Part shown: in pieces, positions 17,550-26,938 of the stretch
Layout: each line of letters starts with the position of its first letter
Numbering within the stretch: position 1 is the first letter of the stretch
Source: Coriobacteriales bacterium OH1046
Lineage (GTDB): Bacteria; Actinomycetota; Coriobacteriia; Coriobacteriales; Atopobiaceae
Direction of reading: 5' to 3'
Assembly: GCA_004010535.1 (NCBI GenBank)
Contig: RQYE01000006.1
Coordinates: 62,001-126,000, forward strand
DNA length: 64,000 nt
Position numbers and translations under genes: made by a program
Notes under the pieces: generated by a model
Told to the model about the DNA's origin: nothing
Seen by the model: the letters and a program-made list of their open reading frames with translations, nothing else
The model's database searches: none

Positions 17550-18261
17550 CTGTGGACACCTCGAAGGTCGTGCCGTCCCACGCGACCGCCACGGTGGTAG
17601 AGGCGGGGTCGTCGCAGGCGAGGGTCGCGGTGACGCGCCCGCTCGCCGTGTCGAGCGAGACCTCGGGGGAGAACGTCGCCGTGGCGGCGTCCGGGACCCA
17701 CGTGGCGCAGAACGCCTCGACGCCGTGGGCGAAGCCCTGCCAGTCGCCCACGAGCGAGAGGTAGGCCTCGGGCACGCCCTCGATGCGGACCGTGCCCGTG
17801 CCCTCGGCCTCGACGTAGGTCCCCGCCAGTCGGAAGGCGCCTGAGGAGACCGTCATGCGGCCTCCGTCGCGCCCCAGGCGCAGCTCGTCGTCGAAGGTCG
17901 CCCCCTCGGGCCCGACGCAGCGGACCTCGACGAGCCCCTCCGACTCGCCGAGCTCCTGGAACGACGTGACGGTGAGGTCTCCCTCCGCCGAGCGCTCGAG
18001 GAGCGTGCCGCCACGCACCGAGAGCGTGGCGCCCGATCCGTCGGCCGCCTCCCAGGCGCGCGTGCGGACCTCGTCGGCCTCGCCCTCGGGCTCGGGGATG
18101 CGCCAGCGCGTGACCGGCACCTCCTCCTCGGTGGCCACCGCCTCGGTGGCGGCCGGCGTCTCTTGGTCCCTCCTGGCCACGCACCTCGTGGCGCACGAGA
18201 CCATGCCGACGGCGACGGCCCCCGCCACGGCGAGCGCGATGATCGTGTTCCTTCTCTCCAT
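17539..18261 (-). CDS. Secreted lipoprotein-like conjugation accessory protein
   Basis: I chose the ATG at 18261 because GGGAGGAGAGACAC lies directly upstream; the open frame extends further without a better start. The 240-residue product has MERR followed by a hydrophobic segment (TIIALAVAGAVAVGMVSC), consistent with a membrane anchor or lipobox ending at the cysteine. The extracellular part is acidic and beta-rich, with no named domain. Its place between the cell-wall hydrolase and VirB6-like genes suggests a periplasm/cell-wall side component of the channel, comparable in position to VirB8-type proteins, though I cannot show homology. Confidence 0.75.
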   Translation of the reverse strand: MERRNTIIALAVAGAVAVGMVSCATRCVARRDQETPAATEAVATEEEVPVTRWRIPEPEGEADEVRTRAWEAADGSGATLSVRGGTLLERSAEGDLTVTSFQELGESEGLVEVRCVGPEGATFDDELRLGRDGGRMTVSSGAFRLAGTYVEAEGTGTVRIEGVPEAYLSLVGDWQGFAHGVEAFCATWVPDAATATFSPEVSLDTASGRVTATLACDDPASTTVAVAWDGTTFEVSTDGR

Positions 18262-18274
18262 GTGTCTCTCCTCC

Positions 18275-20128
18275 CTATTCCAGCGGGATGCCTCCGTACC
18301 AGCCCCAGCGCGGGGTGGCGCGCGCGGAGTAGTAGGCCACCCACTCATCGACGGGGGTCATGCGTATGTAGCCGACGTTGTCGCGGACCATGCCGCCTCC
18401 CACGTAGACGGCGACGTGGCCGTAGATCTTGCCGGCCTCCGAGGCGGGCGAGGACGGCACCGCGATCACCATCCCGGGCCTGAGGGTCGACAGGTCCGAG
18501 CTCGTGCACCACGACCAGTAGATGTCGCGTGCGTCGCCGCCGTACTGGCGCCCCAGCCCCACGCGCTCGTAGACGCGCATGACCCACTCCGCGCAGTAGC
18601 CGCCCTCGTGGTAGGTCTCCGCGAAGGCCGCGTTGACGACGGCCTGCTGCCTCGCCGACGCGTCCGCGCCGAGGTCGAGCGCGCCGGTGACCTCGCCTCC
18701 CGATGCCTCGAAGTCCTCCGCGCTCATCGAGTCGAACCGCCTGAGGCCGTAGGAGTCCATGACCGAGACGAGCGCCGCCACGTAGTCGGAGCTCGTGGCG
18801 TACCCCGCGTCCTTGAGGCCCTCGGCCATGAGGTCCGAGTCGCGCTCGGCGATCGCCCGCCGGATGATGGGGTTGTCCGCGTAGAGCGGGTTCTGCAGCA
18901 GCACGCGCGAGCGGAAGCGGATCGAGGCGACCTTCGAGGTGAAGCAGGTGAAGTAGTCGGTGATGGTTACGGCCACCCCGTCGTACTCCTCGCCGGTGAG
19001 CCACGCCTCGCAGCCCGACACCTCGGGGCACCCAGCGAAGCTCGGGGACCACTTGATGCCGAAGAGGTTGTTGTCGCGCTCGGCGAGCCCCGAGAGGTGG
19101 TCTCCCACGCCGGACTCGAGGATGATCTGCGCGAGCGTGCAGCCCGCCGGGTGTCCGTACTCCTCCTGGCACTCGAGGGCCTCGAGCACCATCTCGTAGG
19201 TGATGTAGGGCGGCAGCCCCGCCACGACCCTCTGCATGTCGTCCTCGTGCTTCCAGAACCCGAAGAGCGAGCCCATGAGCTGGCTCGCGAGCAGTGCCGC
19301 GAGCACGAGCGCGAGCGTGGCTGCGGCCGCACCTGCCAGGGGTGCCGCGAGCGACGCTATCGCCGCGACGAGCCTGTCGCGGACCCTTCGCCTCGCCCCA
19401 AGGGCGACGGGCGAGGCCGCGGTCGGCGCAGCCTGGGCCGCGTGCGCGCCGCGGATGGCCGAGGCCATGTTTGCTCGCCCCTGCCGCTCCCTCGCCGTCA
19501 GCCGCCTTCGCGCCGAGCGCGAGAGCCTCCCCGGGCGGGACGGCCTCGACGCAACGCGCGAGTCGTGGCGCGGGGTGGGCCTGCGCCGCCGCATGGCGGC
19601 CTCGCGGCCGCCTTCGGTGTCGATGCGCTGGCGTGGCTGGCGCGTCCCCGTTGACGCGGCTGGCGCATCTGCGTTGGTGCGACTGGCGGGGATGCGTTGG
19701 TGCGTTTGGCGGGCCTGCGTCGTTCGCCGCGGGAATCCTGTCGCGCCTTCAGCCGCGACGGGTGTCTCTCCCGCGTCCTCCGCTTCGGCGGCGCCGTCAG
19801 AGAGCCGGTCGTACATGCGCCGCTTCAGCCCGCCCTCTGCGATGGCGATCGCGTCGTCGGAGGCGTCGTGGTCGCCGTCGCCGTCCCGGTCGCCGCCGAG
19901 CGCCCAGTCGGCGGCCTCCGCCGCCCTGCGGCGCCGGTCCTCGAGGCGCACGGCCCTGGCCGCTGCCGCCGAGGCCCCGGCGCGGGCCCCGCCCCGCCTG
20001 GTGGCGGAGAGGGCGCCCTCGTCCGAGCCGTGGGCGATGCCGGCGCTGACGGCGTCGGTCCTGCCCTCGCGGGCGACCGATGCCGCGCTTCCGGCGCTCC
20101 TCTTGGCGACGTCCGGGCGTGCCGTCAT
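18275..20128 (-). CDS. Conjugation cell-wall hydrolase: glucosaminidase-like plus CHAP-like domains
   Basis: The start at 20128 overlaps the VirB4 stop (ATGA). The 617-residue protein has a long basic, low-complexity cytoplasmic N-terminus (about 1-230). A membrane helix follows, around ASLAAPLAGAAAATLALVLA. Next is a FlgJ/glucosaminidase-like domain containing LAQIILESGVGDHL and ERDNNLFGIKWSPS. The C-terminal CHAP/NlpC-like domain has a catalytic Cys in GGYCAEWVMRVY and a His in GHVAVYVGGG. Such VirB1/PrgK-type enzymes open peptidoglycan locally for the secretion channel. It lies in the expected place after VirB4. Confidence 0.88.
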   Translation of the reverse strand: MTARPDVAKRSAGSAASVAREGRTDAVSAGIAHGSDEGALSATRRGGARAGASAAAARAVRLEDRRRRAAEAADWALGGDRDGDGDHDASDDAIAIAEGGLKRRMYDRLSDGAAEAEDAGETPVAAEGATGFPRRTTQARQTHQRIPASRTNADAPAASTGTRQPRQRIDTEGGREAAMRRRRPTPRHDSRVASRPSRPGRLSRSARRRLTARERQGRANMASAIRGAHAAQAAPTAASPVALGARRRVRDRLVAAIASLAAPLAGAAAATLALVLAALLASQLMGSLFGFWKHEDDMQRVVAGLPPYITYEMVLEALECQEEYGHPAGCTLAQIILESGVGDHLSGLAERDNNLFGIKWSPSFAGCPEVSGCEAWLTGEEYDGVAVTITDYFTCFTSKVASIRFRSRVLLQNPLYADNPIIRRAIAERDSDLMAEGLKDAGYATSSDYVAALVSVMDSYGLRRFDSMSAEDFEASGGEVTGALDLGADASARQQAVVNAAFAETYHEGGYCAEWVMRVYERVGLGRQYGGDARDIYWSWCTSSDLSTLRPGMVIAVPSSPASEAGKIYGHVAVYVGGGMVRDNVGYIRMTPVDEWVAYYSARATPRWGWYGGIPLE

Positions 20129-22647
20129 GCGAAGTGCCTCCCCGGGGGCGCCATGGGGTCGGGCACGCGGCGTGCGAGGCGCCCGGTGTCGCCCGCGGCC
20201 CGCCTTGCCTCGGCGACCTCGTCGGGCTTGGTGTTGAAGAGGTCGTAGAGCTCGCCCCTGGGGAAGTCGTCCTTGATGGGGACGCGCGCGGCGCCCGCGA
20301 CCAGCAGTCCCTCTCCGGGCCGCACCGACTCGTCGATGTAGGTTGCCTCCTCGTCGGAGAGCCCGAGCAGGTCCACCCACGCCTTGCGGTCGAGCGGCGA
20401 CTGCTTGTGCAGCAGGATGAAGTCGGAGTTGAGCACCATGTTGCGCGCCTCCTCGTGCGCGAGCATGTAGACGCTGTTCTGCGTGATGCCCGTGCAGACG
20501 AGGTTGAACTTGCGGCCCTCCGCCCAGAACTTAGAGAAGTAGCTTACGATCGCGGGGTGGTCGAAGAGCGACTGGACCTCGTCGATGTAGAGCCAGGTGG
20601 TCACCCCCCTCTCCCAGTTGCGGTACATGAGGTTGCGCACCGCCTCCAGCGCCGTGAGCATCGCGAAGGTGCGCATGTTGCTGGAGAGGTCCTTCAGGTC
20701 GATGTTGGTGACGCGGGCGTCGAAGCCCACCGTCGACTCGTGGTTGAAGAACGAGAGGGCGCCCTTGACATAGCGCTCGTAGCGGAGCGCTATGTCGCGC
20801 GCCTCGGGCTCCCCCTGCTCGAGGAGCACGTCGTAGAGGTCGCCGAGCACGGGCACGCGCCCCACCGCGCCGCAGCGCTCGTAGGCGAGCTCCACGCAGC
20901 GGCTGATGATGGACTTGTCCGCCTCGGGCAGGCCCTGGCTCCCCTCCGCCATCGTTGCCCCCGAGAGTGCAAGGAACGCGTCGATCTTGAAGGCTCGCTG
21001 CGCCGCGGGCGGCTGCCCGGCGACGTCGGCGAGGTCGAAGGGGTTGAGGCAGGCGCCCGAGCCCGGGCCGAGCTTCACCGAGACGCCGCCGTTGGGCACA
21101 ACGACGCTCGCGTACTCGCCCGCCGGGTCGAAGATCACGACCTGGTCGTTCCGGTACGCCAGGATCGTGTTCTCGATCTCGCGCTTCACGGAGAAGGACT
21201 TGCCGGAACCGGGCTTGCCCGACACGTAGCCCATCGGGCTCGCCAGGCTCTTGCGGTTGCAGATCACGAGGTTGCTGCTCACCTTGTTCTGGCCGTAGTA
21301 GCCGCCTCCCTCCTGGTTCACCTCCTGGGTGGCGAAGGGGATCTGGATGGCGACCTCGGCGGTGGTGGAGAGGCGACCGACCTCGACGTGGTTGTTGCCC
21401 AGGGGCAGGACCGAGTTGAGGCCCTCGCGCTGGCGGTACGCGAGGGTGGAGAGGTCCACCGACCACGAGCGCGCCGTCGAGACGATCTGCATCACCTGGT
21501 TCTCGAGCTCCGCGCGGGTGCGCGCGTAGGTGTGCACGAGCCCGGTGTAGGCGAAGAGGCGCTGGTTCTTGTTCTGCAGGTGGTCGAGCAGGTCCTCGGC
21601 CTCCGCCTTGGAGTACTTGAGCTCCGAGGGCAGGATCTCGAAGTCGTAGCCCTTCTTCACGGCGCTCATCTGCTCGTCGATGATCTCCTTGTCCATCCAT
21701 GCGAGGCGCTGCTTGACCAGCGCCACCGCCTTGGCCTTGTCCATGCCCTGGACGTGCAGGGTGGCGCAGAGGGGTATCGGCAGGTCGATGACCGACGCGA
21801 GGCAGCGGTCGGAGAGCTCGCTTCCGAAGGAGCGCACGACGAGCGTCTGGTGCCACATGCCGTCGATGCGCAGCTGGGTCGAGGACCCCTCGGGGCGCAG
21901 CTCGATGGCGTCCGGGCAGACGAGGTCCTTGGTGCGAAGTCCCGTCGTCGGCCCCACCATCGACCAGTCGAAGACGAGCGGTCGTCCCGGCCGGAGCAGG
22001 TCGTTGATGGCGCGCAGCCTTGCCTCGCCGTCGAGCGGCTCCACCTCGCAGCGGACGCGCGAGAGGGCCCCGGCGACGCTGCCGCGCACGCGCGCGAGCA
22101 TCGGCACGGCGGCGTCCACATCGCGGGCTCCGACCGCGTAGGTGATCGTGCGGGTGCGCACGAGGTTGGAGACCCCCTCGCGCATCTTGTCGTTGAGGAT
22201 GCGGTTGTACTCGCGCGCGTAGCGCCCCGTGACGGGGTCCGAGTCGTCGAAGAACGCGCGGTTGCCGACCTCCTCGGCGGGAATCGGCGTGTTGGCGACT
22301 GAGAGCTGCAGCGACGTGTCCGCCCCGAACGAGTCGTAGAGCTGGCAGCAGGCCGAGAAGATGGCCTCCTGGGCCTCCTGCCGGGCGGACTGGTAGCTCA
22401 CGTCGGAGAACGACACCGTCTGCGAGAAGAGCCCGCGCTCCACCTCGCAGATGCCGTCGCGCCACATCGTCTCGAAGCCGATCGCGCCGTAGACGTCGCG
22501 CGCGGCGCGGCGGCGCTTTCGCTGCTTCCTGGTCCTCGAGGAGAGCTCCCTCTCCTGGTCGCGCAGGCGACGCTCGACGGACCGTCTCGAGCGCGCGCGT
22601 TCCCGCTCGCGGTCGCGCGCCTCCCTACGCCTCCTTGCTCGGCTCAC
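20125..22647 (-). CDS. VirB4-like conjugation ATPase
   Basis: The GTG at 22647, inside the end of the PrgI gene, is the most sensible start; GGGGGCGGAG precedes it. This gives 840 residues and a 23-bp overlap with the PrgI gene. The N-terminus is very basic (about 1-60). The ATPase domain has Walker A GKPGSGKS at about 478-485 and a Walker B segment TTWLYIDEVQSLFDH near 710, as in the VirB4/TraE/PrgJ family. It powers assembly of and transport through the type IV secretion system. The stop overlaps the hydrolase start (ATGA). Confidence 0.92.
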   Translation of the reverse strand: MSRARRRREARDRERERARSRRSVERRLRDQERELSSRTRKQRKRRRAARDVYGAIGFETMWRDGICEVERGLFSQTVSFSDVSYQSARQEAQEAIFSACCQLYDSFGADTSLQLSVANTPIPAEEVGNRAFFDDSDPVTGRYAREYNRILNDKMREGVSNLVRTRTITYAVGARDVDAAVPMLARVRGSVAGALSRVRCEVEPLDGEARLRAINDLLRPGRPLVFDWSMVGPTTGLRTKDLVCPDAIELRPEGSSTQLRIDGMWHQTLVVRSFGSELSDRCLASVIDLPIPLCATLHVQGMDKAKAVALVKQRLAWMDKEIIDEQMSAVKKGYDFEILPSELKYSKAEAEDLLDHLQNKNQRLFAYTGLVHTYARTRAELENQVMQIVSTARSWSVDLSTLAYRQREGLNSVLPLGNNHVEVGRLSTTAEVAIQIPFATQEVNQEGGGYYGQNKVSSNLVICNRKSLASPMGYVSGKPGSGKSFSVKREIENTILAYRNDQVVIFDPAGEYASVVVPNGGVSVKLGPGSGACLNPFDLADVAGQPPAAQRAFKIDAFLALSGATMAEGSQGLPEADKSIISRCVELAYERCGAVGRVPVLGDLYDVLLEQGEPEARDIALRYERYVKGALSFFNHESTVGFDARVTNIDLKDLSSNMRTFAMLTALEAVRNLMYRNWERGVTTWLYIDEVQSLFDHPAIVSYFSKFWAEGRKFNLVCTGITQNSVYMLAHEEARNMVLNSDFILLHKQSPLDRKAWVDLLGLSDEEATYIDESVRPGEGLLVAGAARVPIKDDFPRGELYDLFNTKPDEVAEARRAAGDTGRLARRVPDPMAPPGRHFA

Positions 22648-23041
22648 GGAGCTCCGCCCCCTTCCTCCGCGCGGCACGGCGGTGCCTGCGGGTAGTCTTT
22701 GCGGCCAGGCGCTCCGGCCTGGCCCAGGTCTGCCGCCAGTTGCTCGTGTAGGCGAGCTCGGACGGCCCGAAAAGGTGGTCCCACAGCAGCGGCGCGAACC
22801 GCTCCGCGGGCATGCCGTGGGGCCTCCAGAACCCCAGCAGCCAGAACGGGACGCTCGCGCACATGACGGGCAGGCTCGCGTCGGAGACCGCGATCCCGAG
22901 GCACCAGTGGCAGAGCGCGGCAGCGGCCACGCTCGCGGCGAGCCCGAGCGCCACACAGCAGAGCGTGCGCAGGCTGAGCTTGCCGACGACCTTCTCGCGG
23001 TACTCGCCTATGTCCTTGTGCACGGCGACTGAGAGCGACAC
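22625..23041 (-). CDS. PrgI-like (VirB3-like) membrane protein
   Basis: The protein has 138 residues. It starts with the PrgI-type segment VAVHKDIGEYREKVVGKLSLRT, then two close membrane helices (LCCVALGLAASVAAAALCHW and SLPVMCASVPFWLLGFWRP). A basic tail follows, with the conserved-looking FAPLLWDHLFGPSELAYTSN. PrgI/VirB3 proteins stand next to VirB4 in nearly all Gram-positive conjugation systems and anchor it to the membrane. Here too the VirB4 gene overlaps its end. The start is 10 bp after the Maff2-like gene. Confidence 0.85.
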   Translation of the reverse strand: MSLSVAVHKDIGEYREKVVGKLSLRTLCCVALGLAASVAAAALCHWCLGIAVSDASLPVMCASVPFWLLGFWRPHGMPAERFAPLLWDHLFGPSELAYTSNWRQTWARPERLAAKTTRRHRRAARRKGAELREPSKEA

Positions 23042-23051
23042 GGCCGGCCCC

Positions 23052-23282
23052 TTACGCCGGGAGCCAGGACGTGTCGAGCATCCCGAAGTACACGGAGGCG
23101 GCGATGATGATGCCGCCGCCGGCGATGGTGGAGATGGCGCTCGCGATCTGGGCGCCTCCCTGCTGCTCGCGTATCGCCAGCCCCAGGCTGACCGCGCCCC
23201 AGACGACCAGGAAGCCGCCGAGGAACGACACGCAGCCTGAGACCAGCGTGATGATCTCGTTGAGCACTTGCTGTCCTTTCAC
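23052..23282 (-). CDS. Small Maff2/VirB2-like membrane protein
   Basis: The 76-residue product has two hydrophobic helices: LVSGCVSFLGGFLVVWGAVSLGLAI at about 13-37, and AISTIAGGGIIIAASVYFG at about 48-66. They are linked by a short polar loop (REQQGGAQ). This two-helix layout and the place between coupling protein and PrgI match Maff2/TrbC/VirB2-like subunits of Gram-positive conjugation systems. GTGAAAGGACAGC around the start supplies the ribosome site. Confidence 0.75.
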   Translation of the reverse strand: MKGQQVLNEIITLVSGCVSFLGGFLVVWGAVSLGLAIREQQGGAQIASAISTIAGGGIIIAASVYFGMLDTSWLPA

Positions 23283-23288
23283 GTGAGG

Positions 23289-23311
23289 GGCGCGGGCTCG
23301 GGGCCCGCGCC
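23289..23311 (-). repeat. Intercistronic GC-rich hairpin between coupling protein and Maff2-like genes
   Basis: Perfect arms GGCGCGGGC and GCCCGCGCC surround a 5-nt loop. There is no T-run. It sits just before the ribosome site of the Maff2-like gene, so it may stabilise the 3' mRNA or set relative expression of the highly needed small subunit. Confidence 0.5.
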
Positions 23312-23421
23312 CGTTGGAGCTGTCGTGTGGCGGGCCCTCCCGCTACGACTTCAGGGAATACGGCCGAGGCGCCTTCCGAGGGGGTTTCTCGGACTCTCTA
23401 GTGCGCCCGCCCCGCGCTATT

Positions 23422-25236
23422 TCATGGCGATCGCCTCCCCTCGACGAGCGCCCGGACGTCCAGCCCCTCTCCGAGCTCCCCGTGCCGGGGGTGGCGCTCG
23501 GGCGCGTACTTCAGGTCGCACACGGGGTCCGCGCCTGCGATGAGCACGATGGCGCGGCGTCGGTCGAGCCTTCCCACCTCCGCGGCCTGGATGAGGTCGC
23601 GCTCGGTGGTCTGGTAGTTGGAGGAGGAGCTCGGGGACGCGCCCCGGGTCTCGTTGTGGGTGCGGGTGGAGACGGTCTCCTTGCCGACGGCCTCCGAGAT
23701 CCCCTTGTTTGTGGAGCCGGACTTTCCGCCCAGGAAGAGGGTCGTGTCGCAGCAGTCGAGGATGGTCTCCGCGTCGTCGCCGTAGGCGCTCTTGAGCTGG
23801 GCGAGCGACTGCAGCACGACCGAGACGCCGATGTTGCGGGAGCGCACGACGGCGATGGTCCGCTCGAAGTCGGGCAGGCGCCCTATGTTGGCGAACTCGT
23901 CGAGCACGAGGTGCACCGGCGTCGGCAGCTCGCCGCCCCACTCCGTGAGAGCTCGCTCGCATAGGACGTTTCCCGCCTGCCACATGAGCATGGCCAGCAG
24001 GAACGAGTATGTGGCGTTGGTGTCCGAGGTGGTGGCGAAGATCGCGGCCCTCTGCCCGGGGTCGCCGAGCGTGTCGAGGCGCATGTCGTCGGCCGAGAGG
24101 ATGTCCTTGAGCTCCTCGGAGGCCAGGGCCGACAGGCGCGCGTTGCACGAGATGATGATGGACTTGAGGGTCTTGCCCGCCGCCGCCTTGAACGCGCGGT
24201 AGCGGCCGAGCGCGTAGTCGGAGTCGGGGGTGGCGGGGTCGCACCAGGGCACCCAGCGCACAGACTCCCGCGCCCCTCCCATGGAGCGGCCGTCGCCTCC
24301 GGCGCCCCCAGGCGCGGCGACGCAGCGGCACCCGGTCTCGAGCTCCCGGAAGAGCACGTCGAGCGGGCTCATGAACGACTCGTCCTCGTCGCGGGCCTCC
24401 GCGAGCGACAGCAGCGTCATGAGGCTGGGCAGCGTCCGGTCCTCGGGCGGGCAGTGGTAGGTGAGGTAGCCGATGAGCGCGCAGTAGAGCAGGCGCTCCG
24501 AGTTCTCCCAGAAGGGGTCGTTGGCCGACTTCCCCTTGGGCGTGGTGTTCACGATGAGGCACTCGACGAGCTCGAGTACGTCCTGCTGCGTGCGGACGTA
24601 GGCGAGCGGGTTGTAGCGCATGGAGAGCGAGAAGTCGACGGTGTTGAGGGTGCGCACGTCGTAGCCGTGGGCGGCGAGCATCGCGCCGAGCCGGCGGACG
24701 GTCGTTCCCTTGGGGTCGGTCACGAGGTAGCTCGCGTTCATCTGCATGAGGTTGGGCTCGACGTAGGTGCGGGTCTTGCCCGAGCCCGAGCCGCCTATCA
24801 CCACGACGTTGCGGTTGCGCTCCCAGCGCGGGTCGTGGTCGTCGCGCGACATGGCGAGGCGGACGTTCTGGGTGAGTAGGATGTTGTCGTCGGGGCTCGC
24901 CTCGTCGGAGAGGCGCCTCAGCTCCCTGGGCGTGGCCCAGCGGGCGCTGCCGTGCTCCTCGCCGGAGCGGTAGTTGCCGCGCCTCGCCACCATGTTGGCC
25001 CAGGCGACCCACACGCCGCAGCCCGCGGCAAGCCCACACGCGAGCGCGAGTGGCGCCGCCGTCGGGAGCGGGCCATGGCTGGCTATGTAGGAGGGAAGCG
25101 TGGAGAGCGCTGCCGACAGGTTGGTGACGGCCTCGCCGGGAAGCGACGCGAGGTTCGACGCGTAAAGGTCGGTCGCCCAGAAGGCCGCCGCCGAGCCGGC
25201 GGCGGCGACGCCCATGCCCGCGTACGGGCGGCTCAC
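23422..25236 (-). CDS. Type IV coupling protein (VirD4/TraG/PcfC-like)
   Basis: The 604-residue protein has N-terminal membrane segments (about 5-25 and 58-82), then the coupling-protein ATPase: Walker A GGSGSGKT at 148-155 with the following TYVEPNLMQMNASYLVTDPKG, and Walker B LVLDEFANIGRLPDFE. It brings the relaxase-DNA complex to the channel. The start overlaps the PcfB-like stop (ATGA). The PcfB-PcfC order is that of enterococcal pCF10-type and many ICE systems. Confidence 0.95.
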   Translation of the reverse strand: MSRPYAGMGVAAAGSAAAFWATDLYASNLASLPGEAVTNLSAALSTLPSYIASHGPLPTAAPLALACGLAAGCGVWVAWANMVARRGNYRSGEEHGSARWATPRELRRLSDEASPDDNILLTQNVRLAMSRDDHDPRWERNRNVVVIGGSGSGKTRTYVEPNLMQMNASYLVTDPKGTTVRRLGAMLAAHGYDVRTLNTVDFSLSMRYNPLAYVRTQQDVLELVECLIVNTTPKGKSANDPFWENSERLLYCALIGYLTYHCPPEDRTLPSLMTLLSLAEARDEDESFMSPLDVLFRELETGCRCVAAPGGAGGDGRSMGGARESVRWVPWCDPATPDSDYALGRYRAFKAAAGKTLKSIIISCNARLSALASEELKDILSADDMRLDTLGDPGQRAAIFATTSDTNATYSFLLAMLMWQAGNVLCERALTEWGGELPTPVHLVLDEFANIGRLPDFERTIAVVRSRNIGVSVVLQSLAQLKSAYGDDAETILDCCDTTLFLGGKSGSTNKGISEAVGKETVSTRTHNETRGASPSSSSNYQTTERDLIQAAEVGRLDRRRAIVLIAGADPVCDLKYAPERHPRHGELGEGLDVRALVEGRRSP

Positions 25237-25838
25237 TTGGAGCGCTCCTCGCGGCGCTGGGCACCGCGCCCGAGGTCTCGCTCGGGCGCCTCTGCACCGG
25301 AGATGGCCTCGGCCGACTCGCGCGCCCGCTGGGCCCGCTGCTCGAGCGGCTCCCGGTCGCGGTCGCCGTTGTCAATCTCTCGCGCCTGCTCGCGGACGCG
25401 CTCGGCCGCGCGGTCCGCAGCCTCGCGGGCCTGTGTGGCGAGCGAGTCGAAGCAGTCGGCGACGCGCGGTGCGTCCTGGGAGCGGAAGAGCAGGTAGGCG
25501 TGGCCGCCCTCCTCGTAGAGGGCGTGCTCGAGGGAGGCGGACGTCAGCTTGGCGTCTATGGCGGAGCGGATCTCGTCGTATCCCTCCATCGCCTGGAACT
25601 CGGCGAGGTCGAGCTTCGCCCACTCTGGCAGCGCCGGCACGTCGGTGCGGACCTCGGCCGACTCGGGGTCGCGCAGGCTGTCGCGCGCCGCCTCGAGCGC
25701 CCGGGTCAGCTGCTCGGCGGCCTCGCGCATGGCGCGCTCGCCCGACGAGGGGCCTCCTATGCGCACCTGGTACATGGCGACGCGGGTCGCCCAGTCGACG
25801 AGCTTCTGCCCGGCCTCGTCGCCGAAGTCCTCTGCCAT
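25233..25838 (-). CDS. PcfB-like (DUF3801-type) relaxosome accessory protein
   Basis: The start at 25838 has GGGAGGCC upstream. The 201-residue product is helical and charged. The middle holds the pattern seen in PcfB proteins: a helix, then LTSASLEHALYEEGGHAYLLFRSQD, in which substrate-like beta strands precede VADCFDSLA. The C-terminus is a long Arg/Glu-rich helix. PcfB proteins link relaxase to coupling protein; the overlap with the coupling protein gene supports this. It is the first gene of the secretion operon and lies behind one of the three shared promoters. Confidence 0.75.
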   Translation of the reverse strand: MAEDFGDEAGQKLVDWATRVAMYQVRIGGPSSGERAMREAAEQLTRALEAARDSLRDPESAEVRTDVPALPEWAKLDLAEFQAMEGYDEIRSAIDAKLTSASLEHALYEEGGHAYLLFRSQDAPRVADCFDSLATQAREAADRAAERVREQAREIDNGDRDREPLEQRAQRARESAEAISGAEAPERDLGRGAQRREERSK

Positions 25839-25958
25839 GCGCGGCCTCCCTGGTCCGAGTCATCTCCCTTGGGAGGCCGCACCTGGGCAGCGGGCCGGGT
25901 CCCCCGGCTGCTGTTCCCTCTCGTATGCTGGACGCCGTGCGCGGCCCACCCGACGTCG

Positions 25959-26038
25959 TTTGTACCAGTGGCCCCATTCGGTCACTCGGGGTCGCACGGG
26001 GCAAAGTATCAGCAGCTATCTGGCGGTATCCGCGTCAC
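25959..26038 (-). promoter_or_regulatory. Shared-type promoter A, upstream of the secretion operon
   Basis: Reading the minus strand, GTGACGCGGATACC (26025-26038) is followed by GATAGCT and GATACTT at roughly 10-bp steps, then exactly 39 bp, then TACAAA (25959-25964) as a -10. The same arrangement with the same spacing occurs at 28207-28286 and 28914-28993. No good -35 is present, which points to an activator. The 5' part overlaps the end of the DnaC-like gene. Confidence 0.7.
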
Positions 26039-26915
26039 CAAACCTCCCCAACTCGCCGCGCCTGCCGACGTCCGTGGGCATCTTCCGGGCTGGCGTCGTG
26101 GGCGGGGTCCTCAGGTCGAAGCCGTAGAGTCTCACCTCGAGGCATGTCTCCCTGATTCTCGAGACGATGGCCTTGGCGGTCTCGGTCTCGTGTGCCCGCG
26201 AGAGCCTCTCCTGGAGGGCTGGGAGCGAGTACTGGGAGGTGTAGATCGTCGTGAGCATCGCTTCGTACCGGGTGTTCACGAGGTCGTAAAGCGTCATCAC
26301 TGACCACCTGCTCGCGGACTCCTTGCCGAGGTCGTCGAGGACGAGGGCCTCGCAGCTGAGGTAGCGCTCCAGCTCCCTCTTCGCCGACGCCCCTGTGTCG
26401 AAGGTGTCCCTGACGTCTGAGAGGATCCTCAGGGCCGACGTCATCACGACGCCCCTTCCCGCAAGCGCGAGGGCCGAGGTCACCGCCGAGGCGTTGTAGG
26501 TCTTCCCAGTGCCCACTGGCCCGTGGATGAAGAGGCCCATGCCCCTGCGGGGCACGTACGACTTCACGAATGCCTCGCAGGTAGGGTCGGTCATGATCGC
26601 GTCGTAGTAGCGCCTCTTTACGCCCGCCTTCGCTATGCGCGCCCTTCGCTCCTCCTCGTCCTGCGACGCCTTGAGCGCCGCCTCCCTCTCCGCCGCCTCG
26701 AGCTCGCCCGGGCACCCGCACGGCTCGTGCGAGACCCAGAGGACTCTTCCCCCCACGCTGATGCCGAGTCTCTCCAGGGGCTTCCCGCAGTGTGGGCACA
26801 GATAGGGCTCAGGCGCCTCGGGGCCGAGCCCGAGCTCCCTCGCGTCCTCCGGTGTGAGCATACCCACGCCGTCCTCTCGCGCGCCCGCGCCCGCGCGTTC
26901 CTTTCCTATCTCCAT
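26016..26915 (-). CDS. DnaC/IstB-like helicase loader ATPase
   Basis: The 299-residue product has a zinc-finger-like N-terminal part (CPHCGKP, then CGCPG, about 40-70). An AAA ATPase domain follows, with Walker A GPVGTGKT and a Walker B-like EALVLDDLGKES, and an arginine-rich sensor segment near the C-terminus. DnaC-type proteins load the replicative helicase. Downstream of a winged-helix initiator gene, this points to plasmid-like replication of the ICE. GGAAGGATAGG precedes the ATG. The region between it and the initiator gene carries the palindromic repeats. Confidence 0.88.
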   Translation of the reverse strand: MEIGKERAGAGAREDGVGMLTPEDARELGLGPEAPEPYLCPHCGKPLERLGISVGGRVLWVSHEPCGCPGELEAAEREAALKASQDEEERRARIAKAGVKRRYYDAIMTDPTCEAFVKSYVPRRGMGLFIHGPVGTGKTYNASAVTSALALAGRGVVMTSALRILSDVRDTFDTGASAKRELERYLSCEALVLDDLGKESASRWSVMTLYDLVNTRYEAMLTTIYTSQYSLPALQERLSRAHETETAKAIVSRIRETCLEVRLYGFDLRTPPTTPARKMPTDVGRRGELGRFGDADTAR

Positions 26916-26938
26916 TTGCCTATCCTTCCTTTCTTATT

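Noticed and set aside
20080-22302. Long plus-strand frame opposite the VirB4-like gene
   Set aside because: The minus strand has clear VirB4 motifs; the plus frame is a GC shadow without domains.
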